Below are positions 1 through 10,686 of a stretch of DNA of 14,057 nucleotides, in pieces (positions within the stretch are counted from its first letter, which is position 1; each line of letters starts with the position of its first letter). The translations under genes and the position numbers were made by a program. Source of the stretch: Blastocladiella britannica. Its lineage: Eukaryota > Blastocladiomycota > Blastocladiomycetes > Blastocladiales > Blastocladiaceae. The DNA is taken from positions 1-14,057 of the forward strand of contig MU625017.1 in NCBI GenBank assembly GCA_025349905.2. Reading direction: 5' to 3'. The notes beneath the pieces were generated by a model. That model saw nothing but the letters and a program-made list of their open reading frames with translations, did not search any database and was not told the DNA's origin.

Positions 1-56
1 CAGCCATCTACGGTACCGTCGGAGACTTCTGCAACTGGGGCGACTTCTCGTTCTAA
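1..56 (+). CDS. 3' end of an unidentified protein-coding gene (partial)
   Basis: Reading from base 3 gives 17 codons ending in TAA at 54-56, with the C-terminus AIYGTVGDFCNWGDFSF. Fifteen of these 17 codons end in G or C, as in the confirmed genes of this window, while the other two frames either run on past the region or give unlikely peptides. The tail is rich in aromatic residues and glycine and contains one cysteine, which could fit the end of a secreted or enzymatic domain, but it is too short to assign a family. The stop lies 99 bp upstream of the next gene on the same strand. Confidence is limited by length. Confidence 0.45.
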   Translation, partial: AIYGTVGDFCNWGDFSF

Positions 57-155
57 GGTTCCGTTTAGAGTGAAATATACTTGTGTTTTTTTTTGAATGA
101 CTCTTCTCGACTGCCTTTATCATTCATATTAGCCTCTTTCAACTTGACTATTAAT

Positions 156-2420
156 ATGAACGTTCTTGACCTTCCCGACGACCTTCACGTCAATATTGCC
201 CGGTACCTGACGCTGGCAGAGGTGGTCGCCTTTCGCTCGACATGCCGCACGCTGCATACCTCAGACCTTCTCCTGCTGCCACACCCAACCTTTGCCGCCC
301 TGGATGCAGCCATCAATGGCAATGTCGACGCTCTGAAGCGGGCCCGCGGTATTGCCAAGCGCACGGGCGAAGTGACCGATGGCATTGATTCGTTCTTCGT
401 CAAATTGGCGACGCGTCTGGTCCGCAACGCCATGCTGTCGGAGACCGTCGCCATCACCATTCGCGACGCGGGCTTCCAAGTCACGAACGATGCTGCCACC
501 GCGGACATTTTGATGGCACTCGCGACGCACAATCGGCCGAACATGTTCCCAATGGTCATGGCCGTGTTGACGGGCGCCGCCATTGGCCCGACTGATCTGT
601 GGGCCAGCGACGATGACTCTGCTTTCCTTGTGCTGCGCTTGGCCCGCATCTACGCCTTTCTCAAGTCTCCGATTACAATGGACGATCACCCACTCAAAGA
701 CATTGCCGAGGCGATTGCTTCTGCGCTGGTTGAGCGCCATGCGCCAAAACTAAAGCACCACGCAATGAACTCGCTGGAAGTGGTACTTGCCCTCGAGAGC
801 GACGAGGACGAGGAAAAGCTTCTGATTGCCGCTCGCGTCATTCGTGGTGTTCTTGCCCGTCCGTTTTTTATTCTCTTCTCAAGGATGCCACTATGGTCTC
901 GCTGACAACCTTGTTGGTTTATAGGAAACGGATACCCAGACAATGCCGCCGTGGTCGCCGTGAACCCTCTTCCACGCCTCGTCCCCCACTTGCGCCATCC
1001 CACAGAAGAGATTGCCCAGCAGGTCTCCTGGGCGCTCTGCAACTTGGCAGCGCACTCGGCCGATTCGGCAGAAGCCGTGGTCAACTCCGGTGCTCTCCCG
1101 CTGCTCATTGAACATTTGGCGGATCGGAAGAGTGACGTGCTGCGCGACCAAGCGGTCTGGACACTTGGGAACGTGGTGGCCGATCGCCCCTCGTTCCGCA
1201 ACACGCTGGTCGAGCTGGGTCTTGTAGAGCGCATCGCGGACCAGGTGACGGCCGAGACTGTGTCACTCAAGGACGTGTCTTTCCCACGCGACGTGGTCCT
1301 CAATCTCGCATGGGTCCTCAAAGTCACGGCGTACAAGTGGCGTGAGGAGGACAATGCCAAGCTCGACTGCCTGGTCCCCGCGCTCATCCAGCTGCTGCAG
1401 TCCACCGACGACGATACCGTGAGCGACGCGGCCGACGGACTCAAGAACTTAGTCAAGGATACCGCCACTTCGACGTGCATGCGCGTGGTGGAGCTGGGCG
1501 GCCCCCGTGCGCTCGTGGCTCTGATGCGCGACATGTTCGACAAAGACCACCTGCAGGCCCGCGAGCCTCGGATCTTCAAGTCGGCGCTGATTGCTCTGAC
1601 GTGTCTGACGTCGGGTGACGATACCCTGTGCCAGAGTGTGATTGACGCTGGGTTGCTTGACATTGGCCTGAAGCTGCTTGCGCACCCGGTCCCGCTCGTG
1701 GTCAAGGAGTTTTTGTTCACGCTGTCCAACATCACCGCGGGCACCACCGACCAGACGCGCGCGGTGAATGCGGTCGGGCTGCTGCCACCAATCGCCGAGC
1801 TGCTGTTTGATCAGAACAACGCGGAGCGGATGGTCCGGGCTGAGGCCGTCTGGGTGCTTGCCAACGCGTCGGAAAAGGGCGACGACGGGTCGCACTCCGA
1901 CATCATGACCGTCCTGCAAGACTGCCACCACGTCGTCGCCATGTACAAGTCGCTCAACTCGGACCTGAACGACCGCGAGGTGCGCGTGGCCGCCAAGGGC
2001 ATCGTGAATGTGCTCAAGTACGAGGTGGCCAACCCGATCATGTTCCCGCTCTTCAAGTCGACGGTCCAGGAGCTCATTCAAGCGGAAGAGAATGCGAACG
2101 AAACAACCTCTCTGGACATGGCGGCCGGGCGCGGGGGGTCGGTGGGGGACACGATCGACGAGATCCGCGAGCTGCTGGGGATCGAGGAGCCCGACGCGGA
2201 GGAGACGGACGAGGATGCGGAAAACAAGAATCCCGACGGTGAAGACGTGGAAGGCAAGCCTGTTGATGCTGACGATGTTGGGGAAGAGGAGGCGCTGTCC
2301 AACCCTGTGCCAGATGAGTTTGTCGAAGAGGGCGAGTACAAGACCGAGCATAACAGCGAGAACGATGACCAGGACGAGGGTGCAGCACCATTGCAGCCGC
2401 CGGCCGAGTCGCGCGAATAG
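156..2420 (+). CDS. F-box protein with importin-alpha-like armadillo repeats and acidic tail
   Basis: Exons 156-846 and 925-2420 join in phase 1 across a 78-nt GT..AG intron (donor GTGTTC, branch-like CTGAC, acceptor TTTATAG), giving 728 aa. ATG 156 is the first in-frame start. Residues 3-40 form an F-box (LDLPDDL, IARYL, then CR), a motif that binds Skp1 in SCF ubiquitin ligases. A helical region of about 190 residues follows, then tandem ARM repeats from about residue 195 to 600. These closely resemble importin-alpha: SWALCNLAA, AVWTLGNVV, FTLSNITAG and AVWVLANAS correspond to its Trp/Asn NLS-binding ladder (W266/N270, W309/N313, N499, W540/N544). Other rungs are changed: V364 replaces Asn in the third repeat, and D replaces Trp in the fourth. 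The last 80 residues are very acidic. No basic importin-beta-binding segment is visible. It could be a substrate adaptor rather than a transport receptor. F-box/ARM fusions are known (plant ARABIDILLO, Dictyostelium Aardvark). Confidence 0.8.
847..924 (+). other. Intron of the F-box/ARM gene (78 nt)
   Basis: GTGTTC donor, CTGAC branch-like motif and TTTATAG acceptor. Splicing joins the phase-1 codon G|GA. Unspliced reading of the upstream frame hits a stop at 903-905, and the ARM frame has no credible ATG of its own before its first repeat, which supports one spliced gene rather than two. If the intron is wrong, the two parts would be separate genes. Confidence 0.75.
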
Positions 2421-2653
2421 AGGAAAAATGCAACCAATCACGTTCTTTGCAGGCCTTAGTCTGTTTGGCCATTAAGCCATTGAGCCACAACCACCGAAGT
2501 TCTCTCCTTCTTGGTAATCCACCGTGACGACTGCAGCACTCTGACAACGCACACATTCGACCGTCCGAACCGGCTTCTTTTGATATCTCAAGTTGCGCTG
2601 GCGGGTCACCCCCTTCTTTAGACCACACACACATAATAGAAAAACAAAACTAT
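2421..2653 (+). other. Intergenic region between the F-box/ARM gene and the SLC35F-like gene
   Basis: This 233-bp gap between two same-strand genes holds the 3' UTR of the first and the promoter and 5' UTR of the second. I see no tRNA, repeat or convincing ORF. The last 25 bases before the ATG are A-rich (ACACACATAATAG then A-rich), typical of the leaders in this window. Confidence 0.5.
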
Positions 2654-4017
2654 ATGGCTGGTACTAAAATCAACCTCCGTCGCGTCGCCGGCGTCTTTGG
2701 CTACGGTCAGATCCTGTCGGTGCTCGTGGGCTCGTCGCAGCTGTTCAACACGGGCCTCAACCTGGCCACCAACGCGTCGGATCCGCCGTTCTACATCAAC
2801 TTCCCGCAGCTCGCGTCGCACTACACACTTCTGTTTACGGTGTTTGCGATTGGACACGTGGTCATGCACCTGTGGGACAAGCAGCGCGTGTCCTCGGGCG
2901 TGCGCGAAAAGGATGCGGAGCCTTCGTGGCCGTTTGACTTGAAGGTGTGGTTCCAGCGGGCGCCGTACTACCTTGCATTTGGGATTTTTGACTGGTACGG
3001 CAACTGGACCGTAACCAAGGCGTTCGGGTACACGAGTCCGCTCTCGGCGTTTTTGCTGGTACGCGCACTTTTCTGTGAGTTGACTTTGGACCAATCTCAC
3101 ATGCGCCATTTCAGAACTCGGTCTCGACTCCGTTCACGGTCCTATTTTCGATGCTGTTCTTCAAGGCTCGGTACCGCCCCTTGCACTATCTCGCGATTCT
3201 GGTCACCATTGGCGGCCTCGCCATCATCACCTGGCAGGATCTCGTGCAGCCGAGCCCTCGCCTGTCGCTGTCTCCGTCGGATCCTGGTGCAAAATCTTTA
3301 TTATTTTTTATCTTTCCATAGAGAGCGAAAAACACTCATGAAATATAATGAATAACAGACAAGGTCTGGCTCGGCAACGTCCTCGGCCTTCTCTCGGGCC
3401 TCTTCTTTGCGCTGGCCAACGTGACGCAAGAGTGGGCCGTGAAACGTCTCGGCTCGATTCCGGAACTGTGCATGTCGCAGGGTCTGTTCGGTGCTCTGGT
3501 CGCGGTGGTGCACGTCCTGATCTTTGACCGCGACGAAGTGACCGCGCTCCTGTCGCTGTCGGCGTCGCAGTACGCCCCCTTCTTCTGGAACTACGCGGGG
3601 TACTTGGCGGTGATGCTGGCGCTGTACTCGGCGGGGCCATGGTACTTTGGGTACGCGTCGGCGACGCTGTTCAACATGTCACTGCTCACGTCCGGGTTCA
3701 TGGTGCTGATTGGGTCGGTGGTGGTCCTCAAGACCAGCGAAATCACCGCCATGTACTTCGTCGGTTTCCTGGTCATGGTTGTGGGATTGGCCGCATTCAA
3801 CTTTGATCCGAAGGGGTGGCGCGACGTGTTTATGGTGCCCGAGGGGATTTCGGGCGGGATTGAGGCGGCTGCTCCGTTGGCGCCGGCGGCGAGCGAGGCG
3901 GCAACGTTGAACGGGGATGTTCAGTCGGTGACCACGGCGGTGCCCAAGACCGACGGTGACGACGACAAGGACGATCCCGAAGAGGTCAAGGACGGACTTG
4001 TCCAGGCAGCGGCGTGA
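2654..4017 (+). CDS. SLC35F-type (DUF914) multispanning membrane transporter
   Basis: Three exons, 2654-3058, 3115-3286 and 3359-4017, give 411 aa. The introns are 56 nt (phase 0, donor GTACGC) and 72 nt (phase 1, donor GTGCAA). The protein is mostly hydrophobic with about ten predicted helices, beginning near residues 11-32, 55-73, 103-120, 140-152, 157-175, 196-214, 230-247, 266-284, 290-316 and 322-340. The segment YYLAFGIFDWYGNWTVTKAFGYTS (105-128) matches the SLC35F1/F2 signature around the fourth helix, and NMSLLTSGFMVL (298-309) matches the late SLC35F helix. These proteins belong to the drug/metabolite transporter superfamily and sit in internal or plasma membranes; substrates of most F members are unsettled. 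The C-terminal 55 residues are acidic and probably cytosolic. The stop lies only 26 bp from the convergent LIPT2 stop. Confidence 0.85.
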
Positions 4018-4043
4018 TTACAATTTACAACAATAATACAATT
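4018..4043. other. 26-bp gap between convergent SLC35F-like and LIPT2 stops
   Basis: The gap is AT-rich and contains two copies of TACAATTT; read on the minus strand these give TGTA-containing 3' signals. Each 3' UTR must run into the opposing coding sequence or use this gap for both polyadenylation sites. Confidence 0.5.
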
Positions 4044-5143
<1,100 letters not shown>

Positions 5144-5180
5144 ATTTTTTATACAATGGAATAATTTGCGAAAGATAATG
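5144..5180 (-). promoter_or_regulatory. 37-bp gap between ERCC4 stop and LIPT2 start
   Basis: On the minus strand this AT-rich gap carries TGTATAAAAAAT directly against the LIPT2 ATG. It must serve as 3' end of ERCC4 and leader of LIPT2, unless LIPT2 transcription starts inside ERCC4 or the two are cotranscribed. The TATA-like string sits too close to the ATG for an ordinary TATA box. Confidence 0.35.
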
Positions 5181-8100
5181 TCATTGCCCCGGCCGATGCT
5201 CAATAAACTCGACAAACCGGGCCATGGCATTGTCCGCATCGCCGATCGCCACCGCCAGCCGTTGTCCCGTACTTCTCTGATCCTCGGTGGCCGCAATCGA
5301 GTGGGCGGCGGCGGCCTGCACGGTCTTGGCGACGGTCGGGAACGCGCGCATGATCCGGTCGGCGTTGCCCAAGTGCACGCCCGGCATGGCCCTGAGCATG
5401 CCGCTCGGGAGCGCGCGGACCTCGCCGTGGGCCAGCGCCGCGTCGTCGTCGCCCTGCTCACCGGTCCCCAACGCCATGGCGGTCTCGGCCGAGGGTTCCG
5501 CCCGTCCGCGCTTGAGATCGTCCAGCAGTTCGGCCGAGTTGGCGGGGGATGCGGACCACACGATGCGCAGTTTCGGGAAATGGATGGTCAGCAGCACCAC
5601 TTTCGCCGCCACCGCGTCCTGCGCCGACTGCAGCATGCTGCTGGTATTGGACGCCAGTGGCGCGTCAAATGTACCAGCGCCACTCCGCGACGATCCTCCT
5701 CCAACCGCGTTGGTGAACAGCGACATGGTTGGGGCTTCGGTTGACCGGCCGTCCACGCCATCGCTGAGCTCAATCAGCAGGACCGCCATCGCGTACAGCC
5801 GGCACATGGCCTCGGCTTGCGTGTACAGCCGCCCCGACGCCAGCGACTGCACTAAGTCCGGCATGGACTTGCGTTCCACCACCAAGTCGGGGGCAAGCAC
5901 GTAGTCGCCGACCGTCAGCGTGACGGGAACAATTTTCAGTCCACGTAAGTGGAGGGCCGACGGCAGAGCCGCCCGGAACTCGCGCACATCCACCACCACT
6001 GATCGCTGGGTCGGGAGCGTGGCTTCGGCGCCTGTGGTTGCAGCCCGAACGGTGCGTGGGCCACCCAGAGACGATGCCCCCGGGTCAGCGATACCCGCAT
6101 GAGCTTCCACCTCGTCGTGCGTGCGCGCTCCCACCGCGCCCAGCGACGCGCCCATGGCGGGACCCGTCGTGAGCGGAATCACCATGCGCGCGGCCATGGT
6201 GATCACGCGCTCAAATGACTCGCGCTCGCGCCGAATGCGCGCCAGGTACTGCATTTCCTCGGCCGAGTCCGCGTACAGCAAAAAATATACACGCGGGGTG
6301 AAGGTTTCGGCGGCATCGGCGCCCGTTCTTTTAGTTAACACGCGCGTGGCCGCCCACACCTCGATTCGGCGGACAAACCCTGGGTTGGGATCGTACAGCA
6401 CAATCGTGTCGGGCTGGACGGACGGGAGCACGTCGTCATCGCCATCGTCCAGGTCCTTGTCAGTCGTGACGTGAATGTAGATATCGGCGTTGGTGACGCC
6501 AATGGGGCCGGTGTTTTCATGATGCTGGCTCTCGTCTCCCTCAACTTGGTCAAGAGCTAGGTCCTGGTTGCGTGCCGCGGTTGGATCATTGCGGTCGAAT
6601 CCGAGCTCGCGCTCGGCCTGATATAGCGCCGTCGAAATGAGGTTATCCGCCTCGTTCATGGCCGCCTCCAAAGGGTCCGTGCTGCCACCGGGTCCCATTT
6701 GGGTCCGAGAGGCCGCTGTCGCGGTGGCGGCAGCACTTGTTCCAGAAGCAGCTGTTTGTGCAGCGGGGCCACGGACGCGGCGGCGTTTGGCAGCAGCCGA
6801 TCCAGCGACGACCGGCGCATTGCTCGTGGCTCGCGGCGGTGGGAGCATGGCGGTAGCAGAAGCCGAGGTCCCGGCATCGCCGGCTTGCCGATTGGTGGAA
6901 GTGGTTTTCGCCAACTGGCCCTTGAACCGCATGTACGCCAGAAACCCGTGCTCGAGGACGCGGTTGCCGTGCACGAGAAACGACGACAGCTGGCGGGCGG
7001 TCCGCCGGTCATTGACGAGAATCAGGATTCGGTGCCTCCGTGCCTCCTGTTTGACTGCTGCTGTTGTCGTCGGCGACGTTGGTGAGGCAGCAACCGCGGT
7101 CACTTCAGCCAGCACCTGGTTGACCACGACCCATTTTGGTGGCACTTCGAGCGTTGCGTGCACGCCGAGCTGCTTTTCGACCACCGCGAGCTGATTCTCA
7201 GCATCACCCGTCGCATCAGCCTCGGCATCGGGTTGCGGCGACGTACGCGCCAAGTGCACGCGCTCCCTTGCAATCCCGACCAACTGCGCGCCCGCATCCG
7301 ACCCAATCCATGCCGCGGGCGTATCGTTTGGGTCCCTCCACGGTGACCGCATCGCCATCACTGCCGCGCCGACCACCGCGTCCAAATGCATGAGGAACGC
7401 GACCGCATCGCACGCAAACAGTTTTCGGAACAGCGACATGAGCACCTGCAAGTCGGCGTAGAGCCGGCGCGCGCGTGAGCCCGGTGGGCGGGTACCGAGC
7501 CCAATGGCGGCGAACCCGTGGTTGGTGAGCGCCTCGGCGAGCGTGCGCGACGACGAGTCGGCTCCTCGAGCCCCACGGCGCCGCCGCCGACGCCGACCGG
7601 CTTCGGTTTCGTTTGCGGCCGACTCTGCCGACATTTCCGCTAGCAGCGACGATGGGCCCATGGCGGCAGCCGACACGTCGGCGGCCATGCCAATGTCGGT
7701 CTTTTCGAACGCTAGGACCGTCGGGTCGGGGAGTAATGGGCGCAGTTCGGCTAACGCTTGGGCAATCACATCGAGCAGCCGCGTTTCTAGCATGTGCATC
7801 CGAGGAGGCAGCCCAACGTGCAACTCCACGGTCTCGATCAGTTCCTGTTGTTGCTGTGGTGACGTTGGTGCGAGGGATTCTGCGACAGCCACATGGAAGC
7901 GCGGCCACGCCAAGAGGGTCCGAAGTTGCAGGGCGCCCATCAAGCGCTCCAGGTGCGAGAGGCCGCCCAGCAGCCGCTCGGCGTGCTCGGTGAATGCGCG
8001 AATAAAGGCTTGCTATTCCCACTCGTTAGTCTTGCTTTCAATTTGCAAACGACATGATCGTACGCTATTCTCCAGCCGGACCAGCCGCAGAATAAAGGCC

Positions 8101-8599
8101 TCGGTGGTCATTGGTGCGACTCTTTAAATGCGTTGTGCGGGAGTGGGTCAGTCCGGGCTGCCCCTATTCTAGCAATAGTACAATACCGCTCGGCATTGCG
8201 CACAAGCACGCCGGTAATCATGGCCACGGGCACTTTTTCCGACAACAAGTCGACGACCAAAATGCGTGGTGTGATTAAGAACACGCCGCCCTGACGGTAC
8301 GCGTTAGTACGGGCCGCGCCGCCGGTCTCGGCAGTGACAATGTGCACGTGCGGGTTTGCTTCCATGCCCAGTGCTGAGGGCCGGTGATCGGACGGCCGGC
8401 CGGCGTCAATCACAAACACCAGCGCTTCGGGGATCGCAAAGGTGCGGAACAGAAACCGCAGCAGGTGAGTGGTGCCGAGGCCGCGGCCCAGGACTAGTAA
8501 CGCCGAGTCGGCATCGAGCAAGTCGGTGACGATGGCGCGGTGGAACGCTAGTGGCAGTTCTGACGGTTGCACTGGCGCCATTATTGCCGTAGTGGCCAT
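5181..8599 (-). CDS. ERCC4: XPF/ERCC4 (Rad1/Rad16) structure-specific DNA repair endonuclease
   Basis: Three exons, 8599-8187, 8121-8064 and 8012-5181, give 1100 aa; introns are 65 nt (phase 2) and 51 nt (phase 0, branch-like ACTAAC). XPF with ERCC1 cuts the 5' side of lesions in nucleotide excision repair and acts in interstrand-crosslink repair and recombination. The N-terminal helicase-like domain is recognisable (GRGLG 39-43; QGGV, then TPRILVVDLLSEKVP 110-124; EAFILRL; WPRFHVAV) and lacks a working Walker A site, as is normal in XPF. The nuclease motif is intact: GDYVLAPDLVVERKSMPD, with D860, E870, R871, K872 and D876. RSVVVDVREFRAALP precedes it. A helix-hairpin-helix region lies near 1025-1090 (MPGVHLGNADRIM). 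At 1100 aa it is longer than human XPF (916) because of low-complexity inserts, including seven arginines (297-303) and a possible nuclear signal KRRRVR (566-571). Confidence 0.95.
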
Positions 8600-8639
8600 A
8601 GTATAGGTGACGTTGTTTTATAAAAATGCAAAGAGAGGT
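8600..8639 (-). promoter_or_regulatory. 40-bp gap between C2-protein stop and ERCC4 start
   Basis: On the minus strand it reads pyrimidine-rich, then TTTTTATAAAACAAC, then CACCTATACT before the ERCC4 ATG. A TATAAAA string lies about 20 bp upstream of the ATG. The gap has to contain or overlap the upstream poly(A) site and the downstream transcription start. Promoter function is inferred from position only. Confidence 0.35.
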
Positions 8640-10502
8640 TTACCGCGGAGGGAATTCGGGGCGGTACGCGCCGCCCGATGGCGGGTATCCCTGCGATTGC
8701 GGCTGCGGAGGGTACCCGCCGTACGCTTGCTGCGGTTGAGGCGGGTACCCGCCACTGCTGCCGCCGGTCGCATTCGAGTACACGCTACTGCCGCCGGTCG
8801 TGTTGGCGTACACGCCACCGCCACCGCCTACGGGTGCGCCGTATGCGGGGCCGTAAAGGCTCGGGTCAGGCTGCACCGGGTAGCCCCCAGTGTACGATGG
8901 ACGCACCGGCTGTGCGCCGCCATACAGCGACGGGTCCAGTTGTCCTTGCGGCGGGTAGCCACCGGTCGCCTGGCCGTAAATGGCTCCAGCTGGCGGATAG
9001 CCGCCGGTCGTCTGTGGTGGGTACCCACCGGCAGCAGGTTGCGGTGGGTAGCCGCCAGCGGCCGGAATGGGCGGGTAACCGCCGGCGGCCGGAATGGGCG
9101 GGTAACCTCCGGCGGCCGGCTGCGGCGGGTATCCTCCTCCACCCGTGGTCTGGCCGTAAATGGGGCCTGGCACCGGCGGGTATCCACCAACTGCCGGCTG
9201 TGGTGGGTATCCTCCGCCCGTCACCTGCGCGCCAATCGACCCGCCCGTCCCTTGCATCCCGATACCGCTCACCGGCGGGTATCCTGATGGGTAAGCGCCA
9301 GGGATACCGCCGCCGCCAATGCTGCCGCCGGTCTTGTTTGGCGCCATCGGTGGGTACGGGGCCGGGCCCGATCCAATCGACCCACCGGTCGCGTGGCTGC
9401 CGATGCCGCCGCCGGGGAACGCGGGCACGGGGCCGCCAGTCGGGCGCGAAGCACCGAGGTTCGGCGACACGGCGAAGGCGGGCGCCTCGGGCAGGGCCGG
9501 AAGCATTCCAGCAACACCAGCAGGAGCAGCGGTCGTGGCAGGGGTCGTGCCGTGGACGGGCAGCGGCGGGTTGGACGACGAGATGCGCTGCGGAATCGCG
9601 GGGTGCTGCGAGACGGCGCTCGGGTGCAAGGGAGCCGGGGCGCCGATTGGGGCCAGCGCACCACCGGGCATGGCGCCGGGCGGGAGCGTTTGGAGGCGCT
9701 GTGGTGGGGCTCCGTGCGGTTGGGCGGTGTGCGACGTCGGGGCGACGCTCATAGCCGAAGTACCAGCGCCGATACTACCACCACCAGCAGACGCGTCGGC
9801 CGGAGGCTTCCAGCCGCCCGGAGAGGCGCCAGCAGCGGCACCGGCGACACTCGAACCGGAGGCGATCCGCGCAAAGTCGATGCCCTGCGGCTGTGTATCT
9901 TGGCTGGCGGAGAATGCGGCCTATATTTTGATGGGCATGCGTGAGTGTGTTGATTTGGAAAATAGCAAGCATCGATCATCACTGCGGTGGCAATGAAAAT
10001 GAAGAAGACGACCGTACGTTGGGCTCGAACCACAGCGACAAGCGAATCTCGCCACCGGCCTTGCCGGCAACGGTGCGAATCTCGACCCACTCGTCAAAAC
10101 CAGGGTGGTCCCTGGTCGAGGCGCCGCGCTTGAGCACGGGGGCAATCGACACCTCCAGATTGTACCCGACCTGTTTCTCGGACAAGAAGCCCTTGTGAAT
10201 CACGTCGATTTGAATGCTGCGCTCCGACTTGTCGGGACGCGACGACACGGGGAACGCCAGCGGCGCCTGCTTTGTCCACTGCGGCGCCGCGTGGCCATTG
10301 TCGGCCACGTCCGTCTGGTGCTTGGTGTTGCCGAGCGTCACGCGCACAAACGGGTCCATCTTGGACAGCGGGTTGGCCGACACATTGAAGAGGCCGCGGC
10401 CGGCGGCTTTTGTTTTCATGTTCTTGGTGAGGAAGGCATTCACTTGGGTCAATATCAAGAAAACGTACTTGGGAGCACGAACAGGGTGCCAATAGACGCC
10501 AT
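8640..10502 (-). CDS. N-terminal C2-domain protein with a long Gly/Tyr/Pro-rich tail
   Basis: Three exons (10502-10469, 10406-10018, 9920-8640) give 567 aa; introns are 62 nt (phase 1, GTACGT) and 97 nt (phase 0, GTACGG). The first exon has only 11 codons plus one base, MASIGTLFVLP. Splicing to AGRGLFNVS restores a canonical C2 beginning, followed by KMDPFVRVTLG, PQWTK and a final strand ending LWFEPN, so the C2 domain covers residues 4-141. C2 domains bind membranes, often with calcium; only some of the usual calcium-ligand aspartates are apparent. The remaining 426 residues are disordered: Ala/Gly/Pro-rich, then TGGSIG motifs (three copies), then 11 GGYPP motifs. This layout resembles plant SRC2 and, more loosely, fungal Inn1/Fic1 cytokinesis proteins. 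A membrane-recruited scaffold or condensate-forming protein is plausible, but the function is not established. Confidence 0.8.
9015..9137 (-). repeat. 27-bp coding tandem repeat, unit GGYPP[QI]PAA
   Basis: Four full 27-bp units (9137-9111, 9110-9084, 9083-9057, 9056-9030) and a fifth partial one encode the nonapeptide GGYPP followed by QPAA or IPAA. The two central units are almost identical at DNA level, pointing to recent slippage or unequal exchange. More diverged GGYPP copies lie on both sides (about 8650-9290). Unit length is a multiple of three, so copy-number changes keep the frame. Confidence 0.9.
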
Positions 10503-10686
10503 GACCGAGTGTTTAGTTTTTTTTATTGTTGTTTTGTGTTGAGCGAAAGAGGAGAAGTGATGTTTTGTTGGGTTGCCAATTTCGCGGCAGAGTCGGACAA
10601 CGCGCCAAGCAGATTCCAAGGCAGAGGCAGGTAAGTACACTTATTTAACAACAAGATCCCCGATTTAGATATGCATTGCTTTCACG
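10503..10686 (-). promoter_or_regulatory. Intergenic region: MZM1 3' end and C2-gene promoter/leader
   Basis: The 184-bp gap lies between two minus-strand genes. Read on that strand it goes from an AT-rich MZM1 3' part (with GTTGTTAAATAAG), through a mixed segment, to an A-rich leader (ACAACAATAAAAAAAAC) ending in GGTC before ATG 10502. I see no RNA gene or ORF of substance. Confidence 0.4.

Noticed and set aside
686..1747. 353-codon minus-strand open frame opposite the ARM repeats
   Set aside because: Ser/Arg-rich antisense shadow; the plus strand encodes clear ARM repeats.
3287..3358. Stop codon after exon 2 as evidence that the SLC35F-like gene is a pseudogene
   Set aside because: A phase-matched GT...AG intron removes it and restores the transporter sequence on both sides.
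9015..9137. CRISPR-like array
   Set aside because: Regularly spaced repeats here are codons of a tandem peptide repeat with no unique spacers, inside a eukaryotic exon.
8678..9754. Long plus-strand open frame opposite the GGYPP tail
   Set aside because: It is the antisense of a GC-rich repetitive coding exon, and its Arg/Ser-rich translation has no recognisable domain.
10417..10419. Internal ATG as start of the C2 protein
   Set aside because: It would delete the GTLFV strand that begins the C2 fold, and this ATG lies in what is better explained as intron.
10443..10468. A 26-nt mini-intron (GTACGT...CCAAG) in the C2 gene
   Set aside because: It keeps the frame but inserts about 15 residues into the first C2 loop. 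The 62-nt intron 10468-10407, with the same donor, keeps the frame, has normal length and gives canonical C2 spacing.
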